Assembly (NCBI GenBank): GCA_018402735.1
Contig: JAGYIF010000001.1
Coordinates: 310,001 to 374,000 of the forward strand
DNA length: 64,000 nt
Origin: Pelagibacteraceae bacterium
Lineage (GTDB): Bacteria > Pseudomonadota > Alphaproteobacteria > Pelagibacterales > Pelagibacteraceae
Reading direction: 5' to 3'
Shown here: in pieces, positions 19,194 to 28,000 of the stretch
How the letters are laid out: every line of letters begins with the position of its first letter
Position numbering within the stretch: position 1 is the stretch's first letter
Position numbers and translations under genes: made by a program
The notes under the pieces: model-generated
What the model saw: only the letters and a program-made list of their open reading frames with translations
Told to the model about the DNA's origin: nothing
Databases searched by the model: none

Positions 19194-19946
19194 ATGAATA
19201 AAAATATACTTATTACTGGTGGTGCGCAGAGAATAGGAAAAGAAATATCATTTTTTTTTGCTAAAAGAGGTTGGAATGTTGCGATACATTTTAACAAATC
19301 TAAAAAGGAGGCACTTGCAGTTCAAAAAGAAATTGTAAAAATCGGAGTTAAATGCTGCATAGTTCAGGCCAATTTGTCAAAATATATAGAAGTAAAATCC
19401 ATTATAAAAGAAGCAAGCAAAAAAATGGGAGCAATCAACTGTTTAGTAAATTGTGCTTCAGTTTTTGAAAATGATGACATTAAAAAATTTAATAATCAAA
19501 AATGGCAGGCACATTTTGATATCAATTTAAAAGCACCAGCTATTTTATGCTCTGAATTTACAAAACAAAAAAATAATAATAATTCCAATATTATTAATAT
19601 TATTGATCAGAGAGTTTTTAAATTAACGCCTTACTTTTTTTCATATACTTTAAGCAAAGTAGGTCTTCAAACGTTAACAACGATACTTGCTATGAAACTT
19701 GCTCCAAATATAAGGGTTAATGCAATTGCGCCTGGTCCTGTAATGCAAAACAAAAGACAGTCCAAATTACATTTTGAAAAACAATTTAAAAATACGATAC
19801 TACAAAAACAAGTAAGAATAGAAGATATCTGCAGTGCTATAGAATTTATTATTAATAATCATTCAATTACGGGAATGACTATACCAGTAGACAGCGGCCA
19901 AAACCTTGGTTGGAAAACTCCGGATCTAATAAATATTAAAGAATAA
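19194..19946 (+). CDS. SDR-family pteridine reductase-like protein (FolM-type)
   Basis: 250 residues, short-chain dehydrogenase/reductase. The NAD(P)H site reads ITGGAQRIGKEI, the form with GGAxRIG typical of pteridine reductases (FolM, PTR1), then NCASVF and the catalytic Y-x3-K in YTLSKVGLQ. VNAIAPGPV follows. The next gene is folB, so a folate or pterin substrate is likely: reduction of dihydromonapterin or, as in some folA-less bacteria, of dihydrofolate. The SDR call is seen; the pterin role is inferred. The ATG follows the uvrB stop directly. Confidence 0.83.
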   Translation: MNKNILITGGAQRIGKEISFFFAKRGWNVAIHFNKSKKEALAVQKEIVKIGVKCCIVQANLSKYIEVKSIIKEASKKMGAINCLVNCASVFENDDIKKFNNQKWQAHFDINLKAPAILCSEFTKQKNNNNSNIINIIDQRVFKLTPYFFSYTLSKVGLQTLTTILAMKLAPNIRVNAIAPGPVMQNKRQSKLHFEKQFKNTILQKQVRIEDICSAIEFIINNHSITGMTIPVDSGQNLGWKTPDLINIKE

Positions 19947-19947
19947 A

Positions 19948-20361
19948 ATGAAACCAATCAAAAATAATAATGTAATTGAAATCTTTGAAGCAAAAGTATC
20001 AAAAGATATTGTAAAAAAAATACTTATCAAAGATCTTATTATTGAAAAAATTTTTGGTTACTACCCTGAAGAAAAAACAAAACCACAAAAATTAAAATTT
20101 AATATCAAATTAGAATTAAATCCAGAATTATCGTTTACTGATAACGATTTGCAAACAATTGTAGACTATGATGATATCATAAAATTAATTAACAACACTT
20201 TAGATAAAAAAATAAGTTTTTTAGAGATTTTGGGAGAAACAATAGCTAAAGAAGTTCTCAACAATGAAAAAATTGAAGCCATTGAACTACAAATAGAAAA
20301 ATTAGATATCTTAAAAACGGGTGGAACTGTAGGGTTTGAAATTAGTAAAAGAAAAAACTAA
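19948..20361 (+). CDS. folB: Dihydroneopterin aldolase FolB
   Basis: 137 residues. FolB converts 7,8-dihydroneopterin to 6-hydroxymethyl-7,8-dihydropterin in folate synthesis. The core matches the tunnelling-fold family: KILIKDLIIEKIFGYYPEEKT with the substrate Glu region, then FTDNDLQTIVDYDDIIKLI and SFLEILGETIAKEVL. There is an N-terminal extension of about 25 residues. It starts one base after the SDR gene and its TAA overlaps the ATG of uvrC by one base, so uvrB to pgsA reads as one operon. Confidence 0.88.
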   Translation: MKPIKNNNVIEIFEAKVSKDIVKKILIKDLIIEKIFGYYPEEKTKPQKLKFNIKLELNPELSFTDNDLQTIVDYDDIIKLINNTLDKKISFLEILGETIAKEVLNNEKIEAIELQIEKLDILKTGGTVGFEISKRKN

Positions 20362-22211
20362 TGAATAGTTTAGATTCTGGTCAATTATTAATAAAATCTA
20401 AAATACAACATATTTCAAGTAGTCCTGGAATTTATAAATTTCTAGATAGTAATAATAAAATAATTTATATCGGCAAAGCCAAGAATTTACCAAAAAGACT
20501 ATTGAATTACACTTCTAACTCTGGGCTTACGGTTAGAACTCAAAGACTAATTTCTTCAGTTAGTGAAATTGAAGTAATTACTACTACTAATGAATCTGAG
20601 GCTCTTTTATTAGAAGCGAATTTAATCAAAAAATTCAAACCTCGATACAATGTCTTACTAAAAGATGACAAATCATTTCCATATATACAAATAACGTTGA
20701 GTGATACCTGGCCTCAACTAACAAAGTTTAGAGGAAAACATAATGATAAAGATTTATACTTTGGTCCTTTTGCCTCTATTGGTTCTGCAAACTGGACTAT
20801 AAAAATGCTCCAAAGGGTTTTTCAAATAAGGGTTTGTGATGATCATACTTTCAAAAACAGAAAACGACCTTGCATACTTTATCAAATTAAACGATGTTCA
20901 GCTCCTTGCACAGACAAAATAACCAGTGATGAATATGCAAAATCTGTGGAGGAATGTATCGATTTTTTGAATGGAAAATCAAGATCTATACAGAAAAAAT
21001 TCTCAAATGAAATGGAAATTGCAAGTAAAAAACTAGATTTTGAAAAAGCAGCAATTTTACGAGATAGAATTAAATCATTAACTCAAATTCAATCTTCACA
21101 ACAAATAAATACAAATAATTTTGTAGATGCAGATGTAATAGTTTCTTATAGACTTGAAAATATTACATGCATTGTAGTTTTCTTTTATAGATCTAAACAA
21201 AATTGGGGTAACCAATGTTTTTTTCCAAGGCACGAAACTGATGACACCGAATCTGAAGTGCTAGAAGCTTTTTTGGCTCAGTTTTACGAAAATAAACTAC
21301 CTCCAATAGAAATTATTTTAAATTTTAAACCAAAAAATTTAGACATTTTAAAGAATGCACTTATCCAAAAGTATAATAAAAAAATTACTTTTAAAATTCC
21401 TAGAAAAAAAAATGAACTGTCAATAATCAATATGGCAATAAAAAATGCCAAAGAAAGTCATCAAAGAAAAATACTCGATACTAACAAAAACAACGATTTC
21501 TTAAAATTGCTTTTTCAAACTTTTAATCTTAATTTTGTTCCAAGCCTAATTGAGGTTTACGATAATAGTCACACCCAAGGTAGCAATGCGATTGGAAGTT
21601 TCATTAGTTTTGGTGAGAGTGGATTTTTAAAAAATAGATATAGAAAATTTGATATAAAAGACACACTTATAAAACCTGGAGATGATTATGGAATGATGAA
21701 GGAAGTCATTAACAGACGATTTTCTAAATTAATTAAAGAAAATGATAATGATAATACCCCAGATTTATTACTTATAGATGGTGGCAAAGGACAATACTCA
21801 ACCGTAAGAGAAAAGTTAGATGAACTTGGCTTTCATCATTTGCAAATTATAGCTATGGCAAAAGGCAAGAATAGAAACAAAGGTAATGAAACTTTTATTC
21901 ATAATAATACGGAGATTAAATTAGAAAAAAACAGTTCATTATTATTTTTTTTACAAAGGCTAAGAGATGAAGCCCACAGATTCGCTATTTTCACCCACAG
22001 AAAAAAAAGAACAAAATCTTTTACTAAATCATTGCTAGATGAAATACCTGGCATTGGCAGAAGTAGAAAAAAATCATTACTAAATCATTTCGGATCAGCA
22101 AAAGATGTTGGTAGTGCTAGCTTGGAAGATTTAAAAAAAGTTGAGGGAATAAGTGAATTTATTGCAAAAAAAATATATAATTATTTTCATCTAAACAAAA
22201 ACTTTTTATGA
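20361..22211 (+). CDS. uvrC: Excinuclease ABC subunit C
   Basis: 616 residues. UvrC makes both incisions around a lesion during nucleotide excision repair. Domains in order: GIY-YIG nuclease (SSPGIYKFLDSNNKIIYIGKAKNLPKRL written here as separate blocks GIYKF and IYIGKAKNL), a Cys-rich stretch (CILYQIKRCSAPC), the UVR domain (LDFEKAAILRDRIKSL) that binds UvrB, the RNase H-like endonuclease V half (EVYDNSHTQGSNAIGS and LLIDGGKGQYS), and tandem helix-hairpin-helix motifs (EIPGIGRSRKKSLLNHFGS) at the C-terminus. It overlaps folB by one base and pgsA by four. Confidence 0.98.
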   Translation: MNSLDSGQLLIKSKIQHISSSPGIYKFLDSNNKIIYIGKAKNLPKRLLNYTSNSGLTVRTQRLISSVSEIEVITTTNESEALLLEANLIKKFKPRYNVLLKDDKSFPYIQITLSDTWPQLTKFRGKHNDKDLYFGPFASIGSANWTIKMLQRVFQIRVCDDHTFKNRKRPCILYQIKRCSAPCTDKITSDEYAKSVEECIDFLNGKSRSIQKKFSNEMEIASKKLDFEKAAILRDRIKSLTQIQSSQQINTNNFVDADVIVSYRLENITCIVVFFYRSKQNWGNQCFFPRHETDDTESEVLEAFLAQFYENKLPPIEIILNFKPKNLDILKNALIQKYNKKITFKIPRKKNELSIINMAIKNAKESHQRKILDTNKNNDFLKLLFQTFNLNFVPSLIEVYDNSHTQGSNAIGSFISFGESGFLKNRYRKFDIKDTLIKPGDDYGMMKEVINRRFSKLIKENDNDNTPDLLLIDGGKGQYSTVREKLDELGFHHLQIIAMAKGKNRNKGNETFIHNNTEIKLEKNSSLLFFLQRLRDEAHRFAIFTHRKKRTKSFTKSLLDEIPGIGRSRKKSLLNHFGSAKDVGSASLEDLKKVEGISEFIAKKIYNYFHLNKNFL

Positions 22212-22768
22212 TTTTTAAAATTCCCAATATCTTAACTATAGGTAGACTTATTTTAGTACCAGTTCTCGTGTTTGCCTACTATCTGCCGGGTAGCCTCGGT
22301 GACTGGTTAGGTTTTTCAATTTTTGTAATAGCCAGTTTCACTGATTTTTTAGATGGATTTTTTGCAAGACTATTAAAACAACAGTCCAAACTTGGAGAAT
22401 TATTAGATCCAATAGCTGATAAAATAATAGTTGTTACAGCACTTGTTCTTTTAGTGGCAGATAATCAAATCAAAGGTCAAGATGTAATAGCCTCAATCAT
22501 TATAATTTGTAGGGAAATTTTAGTATCTGGCCTGCGTGAATATCTTGCAAAATTTAAATTAAAGATTCCAGTTTCTAATATGGCAAAAGTGAAGACTTTT
22601 TTTCAAATGTTTGCAATTTCAATACTTTTAACAGGACCTTCTGGAGACCAATTATTATTTAATTTAGGATCTGAAATAGGAATTGCACTTCTATGGATTG
22701 CTGCAGTTTTAACTTTAGTGACTGGATATTCTTACCTTAAAAAAGGTATTGAGCACGCTATTGATTAA
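22208..22768 (+). CDS. pgsA: CDP-diacylglycerol-glycerol-3-phosphate 3-phosphatidyltransferase
   Basis: 186 residues, integral inner-membrane enzyme with several hydrophobic helices. It makes phosphatidylglycerol phosphate, the committed step to phosphatidylglycerol and cardiolipin. The CDP-alcohol phosphotransferase signature D-G-x2-A-R-x8-G-x3-D-x3-D is complete in FLDGFFARLLKQQSKLGELL followed by DPIADK. The ATGA overlap with uvrC gives coupled translation; uvrC-pgsA is a widespread bacterial pair. It converges on ilvE with four bases between the stops. Confidence 0.95.
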   Translation: MIFKIPNILTIGRLILVPVLVFAYYLPGSLGDWLGFSIFVIASFTDFLDGFFARLLKQQSKLGELLDPIADKIIVVTALVLLVADNQIKGQDVIASIIIICREILVSGLREYLAKFKLKIPVSNMAKVKTFFQMFAISILLTGPSGDQLLFNLGSEIGIALLWIAAVLTLVTGYSYLKKGIEHAID

Positions 22769-22772
22769 TTTC

Positions 22773-23654
22773 TTATTTTTTTCTGACTAAAGCTTGGTAT
22801 TGATCAGAAAGCTTTCCTATCAAATCCAAAACTTGAAAAGAATATTCTCCTATTTGGGATACTGGTGTAACTTCTGCAGCTGAACCAGTTAGAAAACATC
22901 CACTATAATTTTTTAAATCTTCTAATTTTATTTTTTTTTCTACTACTTTAATTTGTAAACTTTTTGCAATATCAATAATTGTTCTTCTGGTAATTCCATT
23001 TAAAAAACTATCTGCTATTGGTGTATATATTTCTGTTTGCTCTTTGTTTACAAAAAAAACGTTTGCTCCTGTTGCTTCTGCAATATTACCCTGATAATCA
23101 AGCATCATTGAATCGTTATATCCATCTTTTTCTGCGTCATGTTTTGAAAGTGTATTGATCATATAATTCCCAGATGCCTTGGTGTCCCACGGAATAGAAT
23201 CTGGAGATGGTTTTCTCCACTTTGATATATTTAATTTAATTCCATTTAATTTTATTTTTGGGTCAAAGTAAGAACCCCATACCCAAGCTGCGATTGCAAG
23301 ATGTATGGTATTATGTTGAGCAGAAACTGCCATCATTTCACTTCCTCTCCAGGCGATTGGCCTAACATATCCATTTTCAATTTTTTGAACATTGACCACT
23401 TCATTACAAAAACTGTCTATTTGATTAACTGAATAGGGAATTTTAAAACCCATTCTACTTGCAGAATAAACCAGTCTTTCCGTATGATCGGTTAATTTAA
23501 ATATTTTTCCATCATATACTCTCTCACCTTCAAACACCGCACTTGCATAATGAAGTCCATGCGTGAGCACATGCAGTTTTGCATCTTGCCATTCGACTAA
23601 AGTTCCATCCAACCATATTTTTCCTGTTCTTTTGTCATAAGGAATTGAGTTCAT
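22773..23654 (-). CDS. ilvE: Branched-chain amino acid aminotransferase
   Basis: 293 residues, class IV PLP enzyme, the last step of leucine, isoleucine and valine synthesis. Motifs: LTHGLHYASAVFEGERVYDGK at the N-terminus shown by THGLHYASAVFEGER, the PLP Lys in WDTKASGNYM, and EATGANVFFV and FLNGITRRTI near the C-terminus. The position next to a MarR regulator and a response regulator on the opposite strand is shared with other alphaproteobacteria. The divergent region of 73 bases holds promoters for both sides. Confidence 0.96.
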   Translation of the reverse strand: MNSIPYDKRTGKIWLDGTLVEWQDAKLHVLTHGLHYASAVFEGERVYDGKIFKLTDHTERLVYSASRMGFKIPYSVNQIDSFCNEVVNVQKIENGYVRPIAWRGSEMMAVSAQHNTIHLAIAAWVWGSYFDPKIKLNGIKLNISKWRKPSPDSIPWDTKASGNYMINTLSKHDAEKDGYNDSMMLDYQGNIAEATGANVFFVNKEQTEIYTPIADSFLNGITRRTIIDIAKSLQIKVVEKKIKLEDLKNYSGCFLTGSAAEVTPVSQIGEYSFQVLDLIGKLSDQYQALVRKK

Positions 23655-23664
23655 GCAAATTTCG

Positions 23665-23693
23665 TTTTCAATTATTTGTTAATTCAATATAAT
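23665..23693 (+). promoter_or_regulatory. Promoter for the MarR-response regulator-kinase operon
   Basis: TTTTCA (23665-23670), a 17-base spacer and a consensus TATAAT (23688-23693) lie between ilvE and the MarR gene, about 35 bases before its ATG. The opposite strand carries a perfect TTGACA, but with a poor -10, for ilvE. Confidence 0.5.
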
Positions 23694-23727
23694 ATATGTC
23701 AATAATGCTGACTATATCAATAAATTT

Positions 23728-24165
23728 ATGCATAACTTTTTATATTTAAGAGAAAACAACATCAAGGAAATTATAGAATTAATGTTGGAAGCTTACACCA
23801 ATTCTTATTCTGATCCTTACGATATTCTAAAAAAAAACTCTTTTGGCAAAGCTCACCACAGACTCATATGTACTGTTGATGCAAATCCAGGAATAAAAGT
23901 GGCAGATTTAATTAAAAAGTTAAAAATAACAAAACAAAGTTTAAGTAGAGTGCTCCAAGAATTGATAAAAAAAGAAATCATATCTCAAAGCAGAGGAGAT
24001 TCTGATGGTAGGCAGAGATTGCTTCATCTTACAGAAAAAGGGAAAAAAGTTAGTGATGAAATATTTCACAAGCAAAAACAAAGAATATTAGAAGCATTTA
24101 AAGATTCAGACTCAAGTGAAGTTTTAAATTTTAAAAAAGTATTAAAAAAAATTATTGCCGAATAA
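23728..24165 (+). CDS. MarR-family transcriptional regulator, PetP-like
   Basis: 145 residues with a MarR winged helix-turn-helix in the centre: PGIKVADLIKKLKITKQSLSR as the recognition region and the wing SRGDSDGRQRLLHLTEKG, including the family's D-x-R-D-like basic turn (here DSDGR). It directly precedes an OmpR-type response regulator, as petP precedes petR in Rhodobacter, where PetR is needed for cytochrome bc1 gene expression. The PetP name is inferred from order and family. The ligand and DNA targets are unknown. The bc1 genes petABC are about 8 kb downstream. Confidence 0.86.
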   Translation: MHNFLYLRENNIKEIIELMLEAYTNSYSDPYDILKKNSFGKAHHRLICTVDANPGIKVADLIKKLKITKQSLSRVLQELIKKEIISQSRGDSDGRQRLLHLTEKGKKVSDEIFHKQKQRILEAFKDSDSSEVLNFKKVLKKIIAE

Positions 24166-24849
24166 ATGATTATAGAAGAAAAAAAACACATTCTGGTAGT
24201 TGATGATGATGATCGAATACGAGAGTTAATTAAAGAATATTTAGAAAGTAATGATTTTTATATTACTACCGCCAGAGATGCTGAAGATGCAAAAAATAAA
24301 ATTAAATTGATAAAATTTGATTTGATAATTTTAGACATAATGATGCCTGGACAAAATGGGCTTGAACTTACCAAGGAAATAAAGTTAACAAGTGATCAGC
24401 CTATTATTCTATTAACTGCTATGGGTGAAACATCTGATAGAGTTTCGGGACTCGAAACTGGAGCAGATGACTATTTACCAAAACCTTTTGAACCTAAAGA
24501 GCTTTTATTAAGAATTAAAAATATATTAAAAAGGATTAAAAAAAATAAAAACCTAAACCCAATATTAAAATTCGGCAATATTAAGGTTGACTTGGATAAA
24601 ATGTCTATTACTTCCAAAGAGGGAGACATTAAACTTAACTCTGCAGAAAAAGCATTATTAGAAACAATGATATTATCTGTTGGTCGTGTTTTTCAAAGGG
24701 AACAAATTTCTAAAATTGTCAAATTGACTAAAGAAAGGGCTGTCGATGTAATGATCACAAGACTTAGACAGAAAATAGAACCAGATCCAAAAAATCCAAA
24801 ATATTTACAAACCGTTAGGGGCAATGGTTACGTCCTTTGGACTGACTAA
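24166..24849 (+). CDS. OmpR-family response regulator, PetR-like
   Basis: 227 residues. Receiver domain first (ILVVDDDDRIRELIKEYLES), phosphoacceptor D57 in LIILDIMMPG, the Lys of the switch in LPKPFEPKEL near residue 105; then an OmpR/PhoB winged helix (KLNSAEKALLETMI, ERAVDVMITRLRQKIE, YLQTVRGNGYVL). It starts directly after the MarR gene and is followed three bases later by its likely cognate histidine kinase. In Rhodobacter the petP-petR pair controls respiratory genes; here that target is an inference. It could equally be an OmpR/EnvZ-type envelope regulator. Confidence 0.93.
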   Translation: MIIEEKKHILVVDDDDRIRELIKEYLESNDFYITTARDAEDAKNKIKLIKFDLIILDIMMPGQNGLELTKEIKLTSDQPIILLTAMGETSDRVSGLETGADDYLPKPFEPKELLLRIKNILKRIKKNKNLNPILKFGNIKVDLDKMSITSKEGDIKLNSAEKALLETMILSVGRVFQREQISKIVKLTKERAVDVMITRLRQKIEPDPKNPKYLQTVRGNGYVLWTD

Positions 24850-24852
24850 GAA

Positions 24853-26157
24853 ATGCTAAAACAATTATTGCCCAGAACTATTTTTTTTCGCTATTTACTA
24901 ATAATTATTGCCCCTGTTTTATTACTACAAATTATACTAACCATTGTATTTTTTGATAGTTTGTGGATTAAGACAAACAAAGGATTGGCACGAACACTAG
25001 TTGGACAAATTAATACTCTCGTAGAGGTCTATAGCAATCCCAAAACTAATAAAGATTTTAACTTTGTTAAAAATATTTTTGAAAATAAACTTATTTCAAA
25101 AATTTATGTATTGGAAAATTATAAACTACCTTCTTTAAAAAAACCAAAAATTTACAATTTGTATGATCAGCTTTTAGATGAGCAACTAACTAGACAAATC
25201 AATGCTCCATTTTGGTATGATACAAAAAATAGCAAAGATTTTGTTGATATAAGGGTAAGTATAAACAAAACTATACTACAGTTCATTGTAGAAAAATCTA
25301 GAATTAGAAATTCTTCTGCTAGAATATTTATTTTATGGATTACTATTCCATCTATATTGTTTCTTTTAATATCTATTCTTTTTTTAAGAAATCAAATCAA
25401 GCCATTTACTAGTCTGGCAGATTCTGCTGAGAAATTTGGAAAAGGACAGTACGTTCCGGAACTAAAACCATCTGGAGCAGTTGAGGTACGAAAAGTAATT
25501 ATAGAATTTGAAAAAATGAAAAGAAGAATTTTGCGCCACATTAGCCAACGAACAGCTATGTTATCAGGTATTAGTCATGATTTAAAAACTCCGTTAACTC
25601 GTCTGAAGTTACAAATAGAAATTTTAAATAAAAATCATGCCTTGGATAAAGTAAAAAGTGATGTTTTAGAAATGGAAAAAATGATTGCTGAATATTTAGA
25701 TTTTTCTAGTTCTCAAGAAACTGGTAATACCATTCAATTTGATTTATCTAATTTAATGACTGAAATAAAGCAAAAATATAATAACAATAAAATTACATTT
25801 AAATGCAATGAAAAAATATTGATGCTAGGAAGAAAGCATCTCATTAAAAGGTGTCTTTATAATCTTATAGATAACTCAGTAAAATATGCTGGCAATGCAG
25901 ATATTATTGTTAAAAAAAATAATTCAGCAATAGAAATCTCAATTGAAGATGATGGACCAGGTGTTCCGAAGAATGAGAGAGAAAGAGTTATGAGACCATT
26001 TTATAGAATAGATAAAAGCAGGCAAATGGCAGATGGAAGCGTAGGTTTGGGTCTGTCAATTGTGCAAGATATTGTAAATTCCCATGGTGGCACTATTAAA
26101 TTAGCTGACAATCCTAAAGGTAAAGGATTGAGAGTCACATTAAACTTTCCAGCATAA
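24853..26157 (+). CDS. Membrane sensor histidine kinase (EnvZ-like)
   Basis: 434 residues. An N-terminal transmembrane helix (RYLLIIIAPVLLLQIILTIV), a periplasmic domain of about 120 residues, a second helix (FILWITIPSILFLLISILFL), a HAMP linker (KPFTSLADSAEKFGKGQ), the dimerisation domain with the phospho-His near residue 242 (GISHDLKTPLTRLKLQIE) and an ATPase domain with N box (LYNLIDNSVKYA), G1 (EDDGPGVP) and G2 (VGLGLSIVQDIV). It probably phosphorylates the preceding response regulator. The signal is unknown. Its stop overlaps the lgt start. Confidence 0.94.
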   Translation: MLKQLLPRTIFFRYLLIIIAPVLLLQIILTIVFFDSLWIKTNKGLARTLVGQINTLVEVYSNPKTNKDFNFVKNIFENKLISKIYVLENYKLPSLKKPKIYNLYDQLLDEQLTRQINAPFWYDTKNSKDFVDIRVSINKTILQFIVEKSRIRNSSARIFILWITIPSILFLLISILFLRNQIKPFTSLADSAEKFGKGQYVPELKPSGAVEVRKVIIEFEKMKRRILRHISQRTAMLSGISHDLKTPLTRLKLQIEILNKNHALDKVKSDVLEMEKMIAEYLDFSSSQETGNTIQFDLSNLMTEIKQKYNNNKITFKCNEKILMLGRKHLIKRCLYNLIDNSVKYAGNADIIVKKNNSAIEISIEDDGPGVPKNERERVMRPFYRIDKSRQMADGSVGLGLSIVQDIVNSHGGTIKLADNPKGKGLRVTLNFPA

Positions 26158-26936
26158 TGTTTGTTCATGATTTTAATCCTATTTTGGTAGACATAGGACC
26201 AATCTCAATTCGATGGTATTCTTTAGCTTATATTTTTGGAATATTACTTGGACTGTATTATGGAAAACATCTCATCAGAAAGCTATCTACAAAAATAAAA
26301 GTTTCGGAGAAAAATCTTGATGATTATCTAATTTGGGCTGTGATTGGGATCGTGCTTGGAGGCAGAATAGGATATATTTTTTTTTATAACTTTACTTACT
26401 ATTTTGAAAATCCTGCTGAAATATTAAAAATATGGAATGGCGGTATGTCATTTCATGGTGGATTAATAGGAATTATTTTATCCTCATTATTATTTTCAAA
26501 AAAAAATAACATTTCATTTTGGTCTTTAACAGATTTGGTTGCCTGTATCTCCCCAATAGGAATTTTTTTCGGTAGAATTGCAAATTTTATAAATGCTGAA
26601 CTAGTTGGAAAAGTAAGCAATTTACCCTGGTCTTTTATATTTCCTCAATACGACCAATTTCCGAGACATCCGTCTCAAATTTATGAAGCATTATTAGAAG
26701 GATTATCATTATTTATTATTATAAATTTATTAATAAGAAAAACTAATATACCGACAGGATACTTATCTATTTTATTTTTGATACTATACTCAATATTCAG
26801 AATGATTGGTGAAATATTTAGGGAGCCAGACCAACAGTTGGGATATTTATTTTTTGAAATGAGTATGGGAAGTATTTTGAGCATTATAACAATAATGCTC
26901 GCAAGTATTTTTGTGTTATTTTTTAACAAAAAATGA
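26157..26936 (+). CDS. lgt: Phosphatidylglycerol-prolipoprotein diacylglyceryl transferase
   Basis: 259 residues, polytopic inner-membrane enzyme that adds diacylglycerol to the lipobox Cys of prolipoproteins. Motifs: GGRIGYIFFYN, GMSFHGGLIG, the invariant Lgt signature GRIANFINAELVGKVSNLPW, and RHPSQIYEALLEG with its essential Arg and His. It overlaps the kinase gene by one base and the following methyltransferase gene by four, so all are probably co-translated. The lgt-methyltransferase-pgeF order is common in alphaproteobacteria. Confidence 0.97.
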   Translation: MFVHDFNPILVDIGPISIRWYSLAYIFGILLGLYYGKHLIRKLSTKIKVSEKNLDDYLIWAVIGIVLGGRIGYIFFYNFTYYFENPAEILKIWNGGMSFHGGLIGIILSSLLFSKKNNISFWSLTDLVACISPIGIFFGRIANFINAELVGKVSNLPWSFIFPQYDQFPRHPSQIYEALLEGLSLFIIINLLIRKTNIPTGYLSILFLILYSIFRMIGEIFREPDQQLGYLFFEMSMGSILSIITIMLASIFVLFFNKK

Positions 26937-28000
26937 TCTTAACGGAAATTAAAAAAAAAACGTTACCTTTAGATGAATACATAAACTTCTGTCTATATAA
27001 ATTCAAAAATAGCTATTATCAAAAAAAAAGAAATTTTGGATATGATGGAGATTTTGTTACTTCACCACATATTTCTAGTATTTTTTCAGAAATGATTTCT
27101 ATTTGGCTGCTTACATTCTGGGATCAGATTAATAAACCAAAAATAATAAATATTCTCGAACTTGGACCTGGTGATGGAACAATGAGCAATGATATTTTAA
27201 ATTCTTTATCTAAATTTTCTTTTTTCAAATCTAAAATTAATTATTTTCTTTTAGAAACAAGTGATTCATTAAAAAAAGAGCAGAGAATAAAACTAAAAGG
27301 GAAAAAAAATATTTTTTGGATTAAAAAATTAAAGAATTTTAAAAAAAAAAATTTAGCAGTTATTAGCAATGAATTTTTTGATGCTCTACCTGTAAAACAA
27401 TTAATTAAAAAAGAAAATACCTGGTTAGAAAAAAATATTTTTTTTAACAAGTCAGCTAATAAATTAGATTACATTTTTAAAAAGCCAAAGGATAGTTTGA
27501 TGAAACAAATTAAAAATATTTATAACTTAGATATAAATACTTTTATTGAATTTTCTCCAAAACTAGAAAATATTATTAAAGATATTTCAAAAATATTAAT
27601 GGGTAAAAATTCTATTTTTTTAACAATTGATTATGGAGATTATTCAGAAATCTGCAATGATACCGTTCAGGCCATTTACAATAATAAAAAAGCAATATTA
27701 CTAGAAAACATTGGTGATAGTGATATTACATATCAAATAAATTTTTTTCATTTAATAAAATTATTTAAAAATTACAAACTGAATATTGTAGATTTTACTT
27801 CCCAGTCGAAATTTTTACAAAGACTTGGTATTAAAGAACGATTTGAGTATTCTGCAAAAAATTTAAATCCTATGGAACGTAAGAAATTAAGCAATTCTAT
27901 TGCTAGACTACTACACCCTTCCCAAATGGGGGATTTGTTTAAAGTGTTAATAGTATCAAAAATGAATAAAAATAATCAAAATTTGCAATATGATATTTAA
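26933..28000 (+). CDS. SAM-dependent methyltransferase, MidA/NDUFAF7 family
   Basis: 355 residues. The family signature GDFVTSPHISSIFSEMI precedes the SAM-binding glycine loop LELGPGDGTMSNDIL, then ISNEFFDALPVKQ and a late LTIDYGDYSE block. The mitochondrial homologue NDUFAF7 dimethylates an arginine of a complex I subunit, so this protein may assist NADH dehydrogenase assembly; this is an inference. It is unusually rich in Lys and Asn, in line with the local base composition. It overlaps lgt by 4 bases and pgeF by 11. Confidence 0.87.
   Translation: MILTEIKKKTLPLDEYINFCLYKFKNSYYQKKRNFGYDGDFVTSPHISSIFSEMISIWLLTFWDQINKPKIINILELGPGDGTMSNDILNSLSKFSFFKSKINYFLLETSDSLKKEQRIKLKGKKNIFWIKKLKNFKKKNLAVISNEFFDALPVKQLIKKENTWLEKNIFFNKSANKLDYIFKKPKDSLMKQIKNIYNLDINTFIEFSPKLENIIKDISKILMGKNSIFLTIDYGDYSEICNDTVQAIYNNKKAILLENIGDSDITYQINFFHLIKLFKNYKLNIVDFTSQSKFLQRLGIKERFEYSAKNLNPMERKKLSNSIARLLHPSQMGDLFKVLIVSKMNKNNQNLQYDI

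Noticed and set aside
18932-19297. 121-codon minus-strand reading frame opposite the end of uvrB
   Set aside because: It has no start signal or family resemblance and is a shadow of uvrB and the SDR gene.
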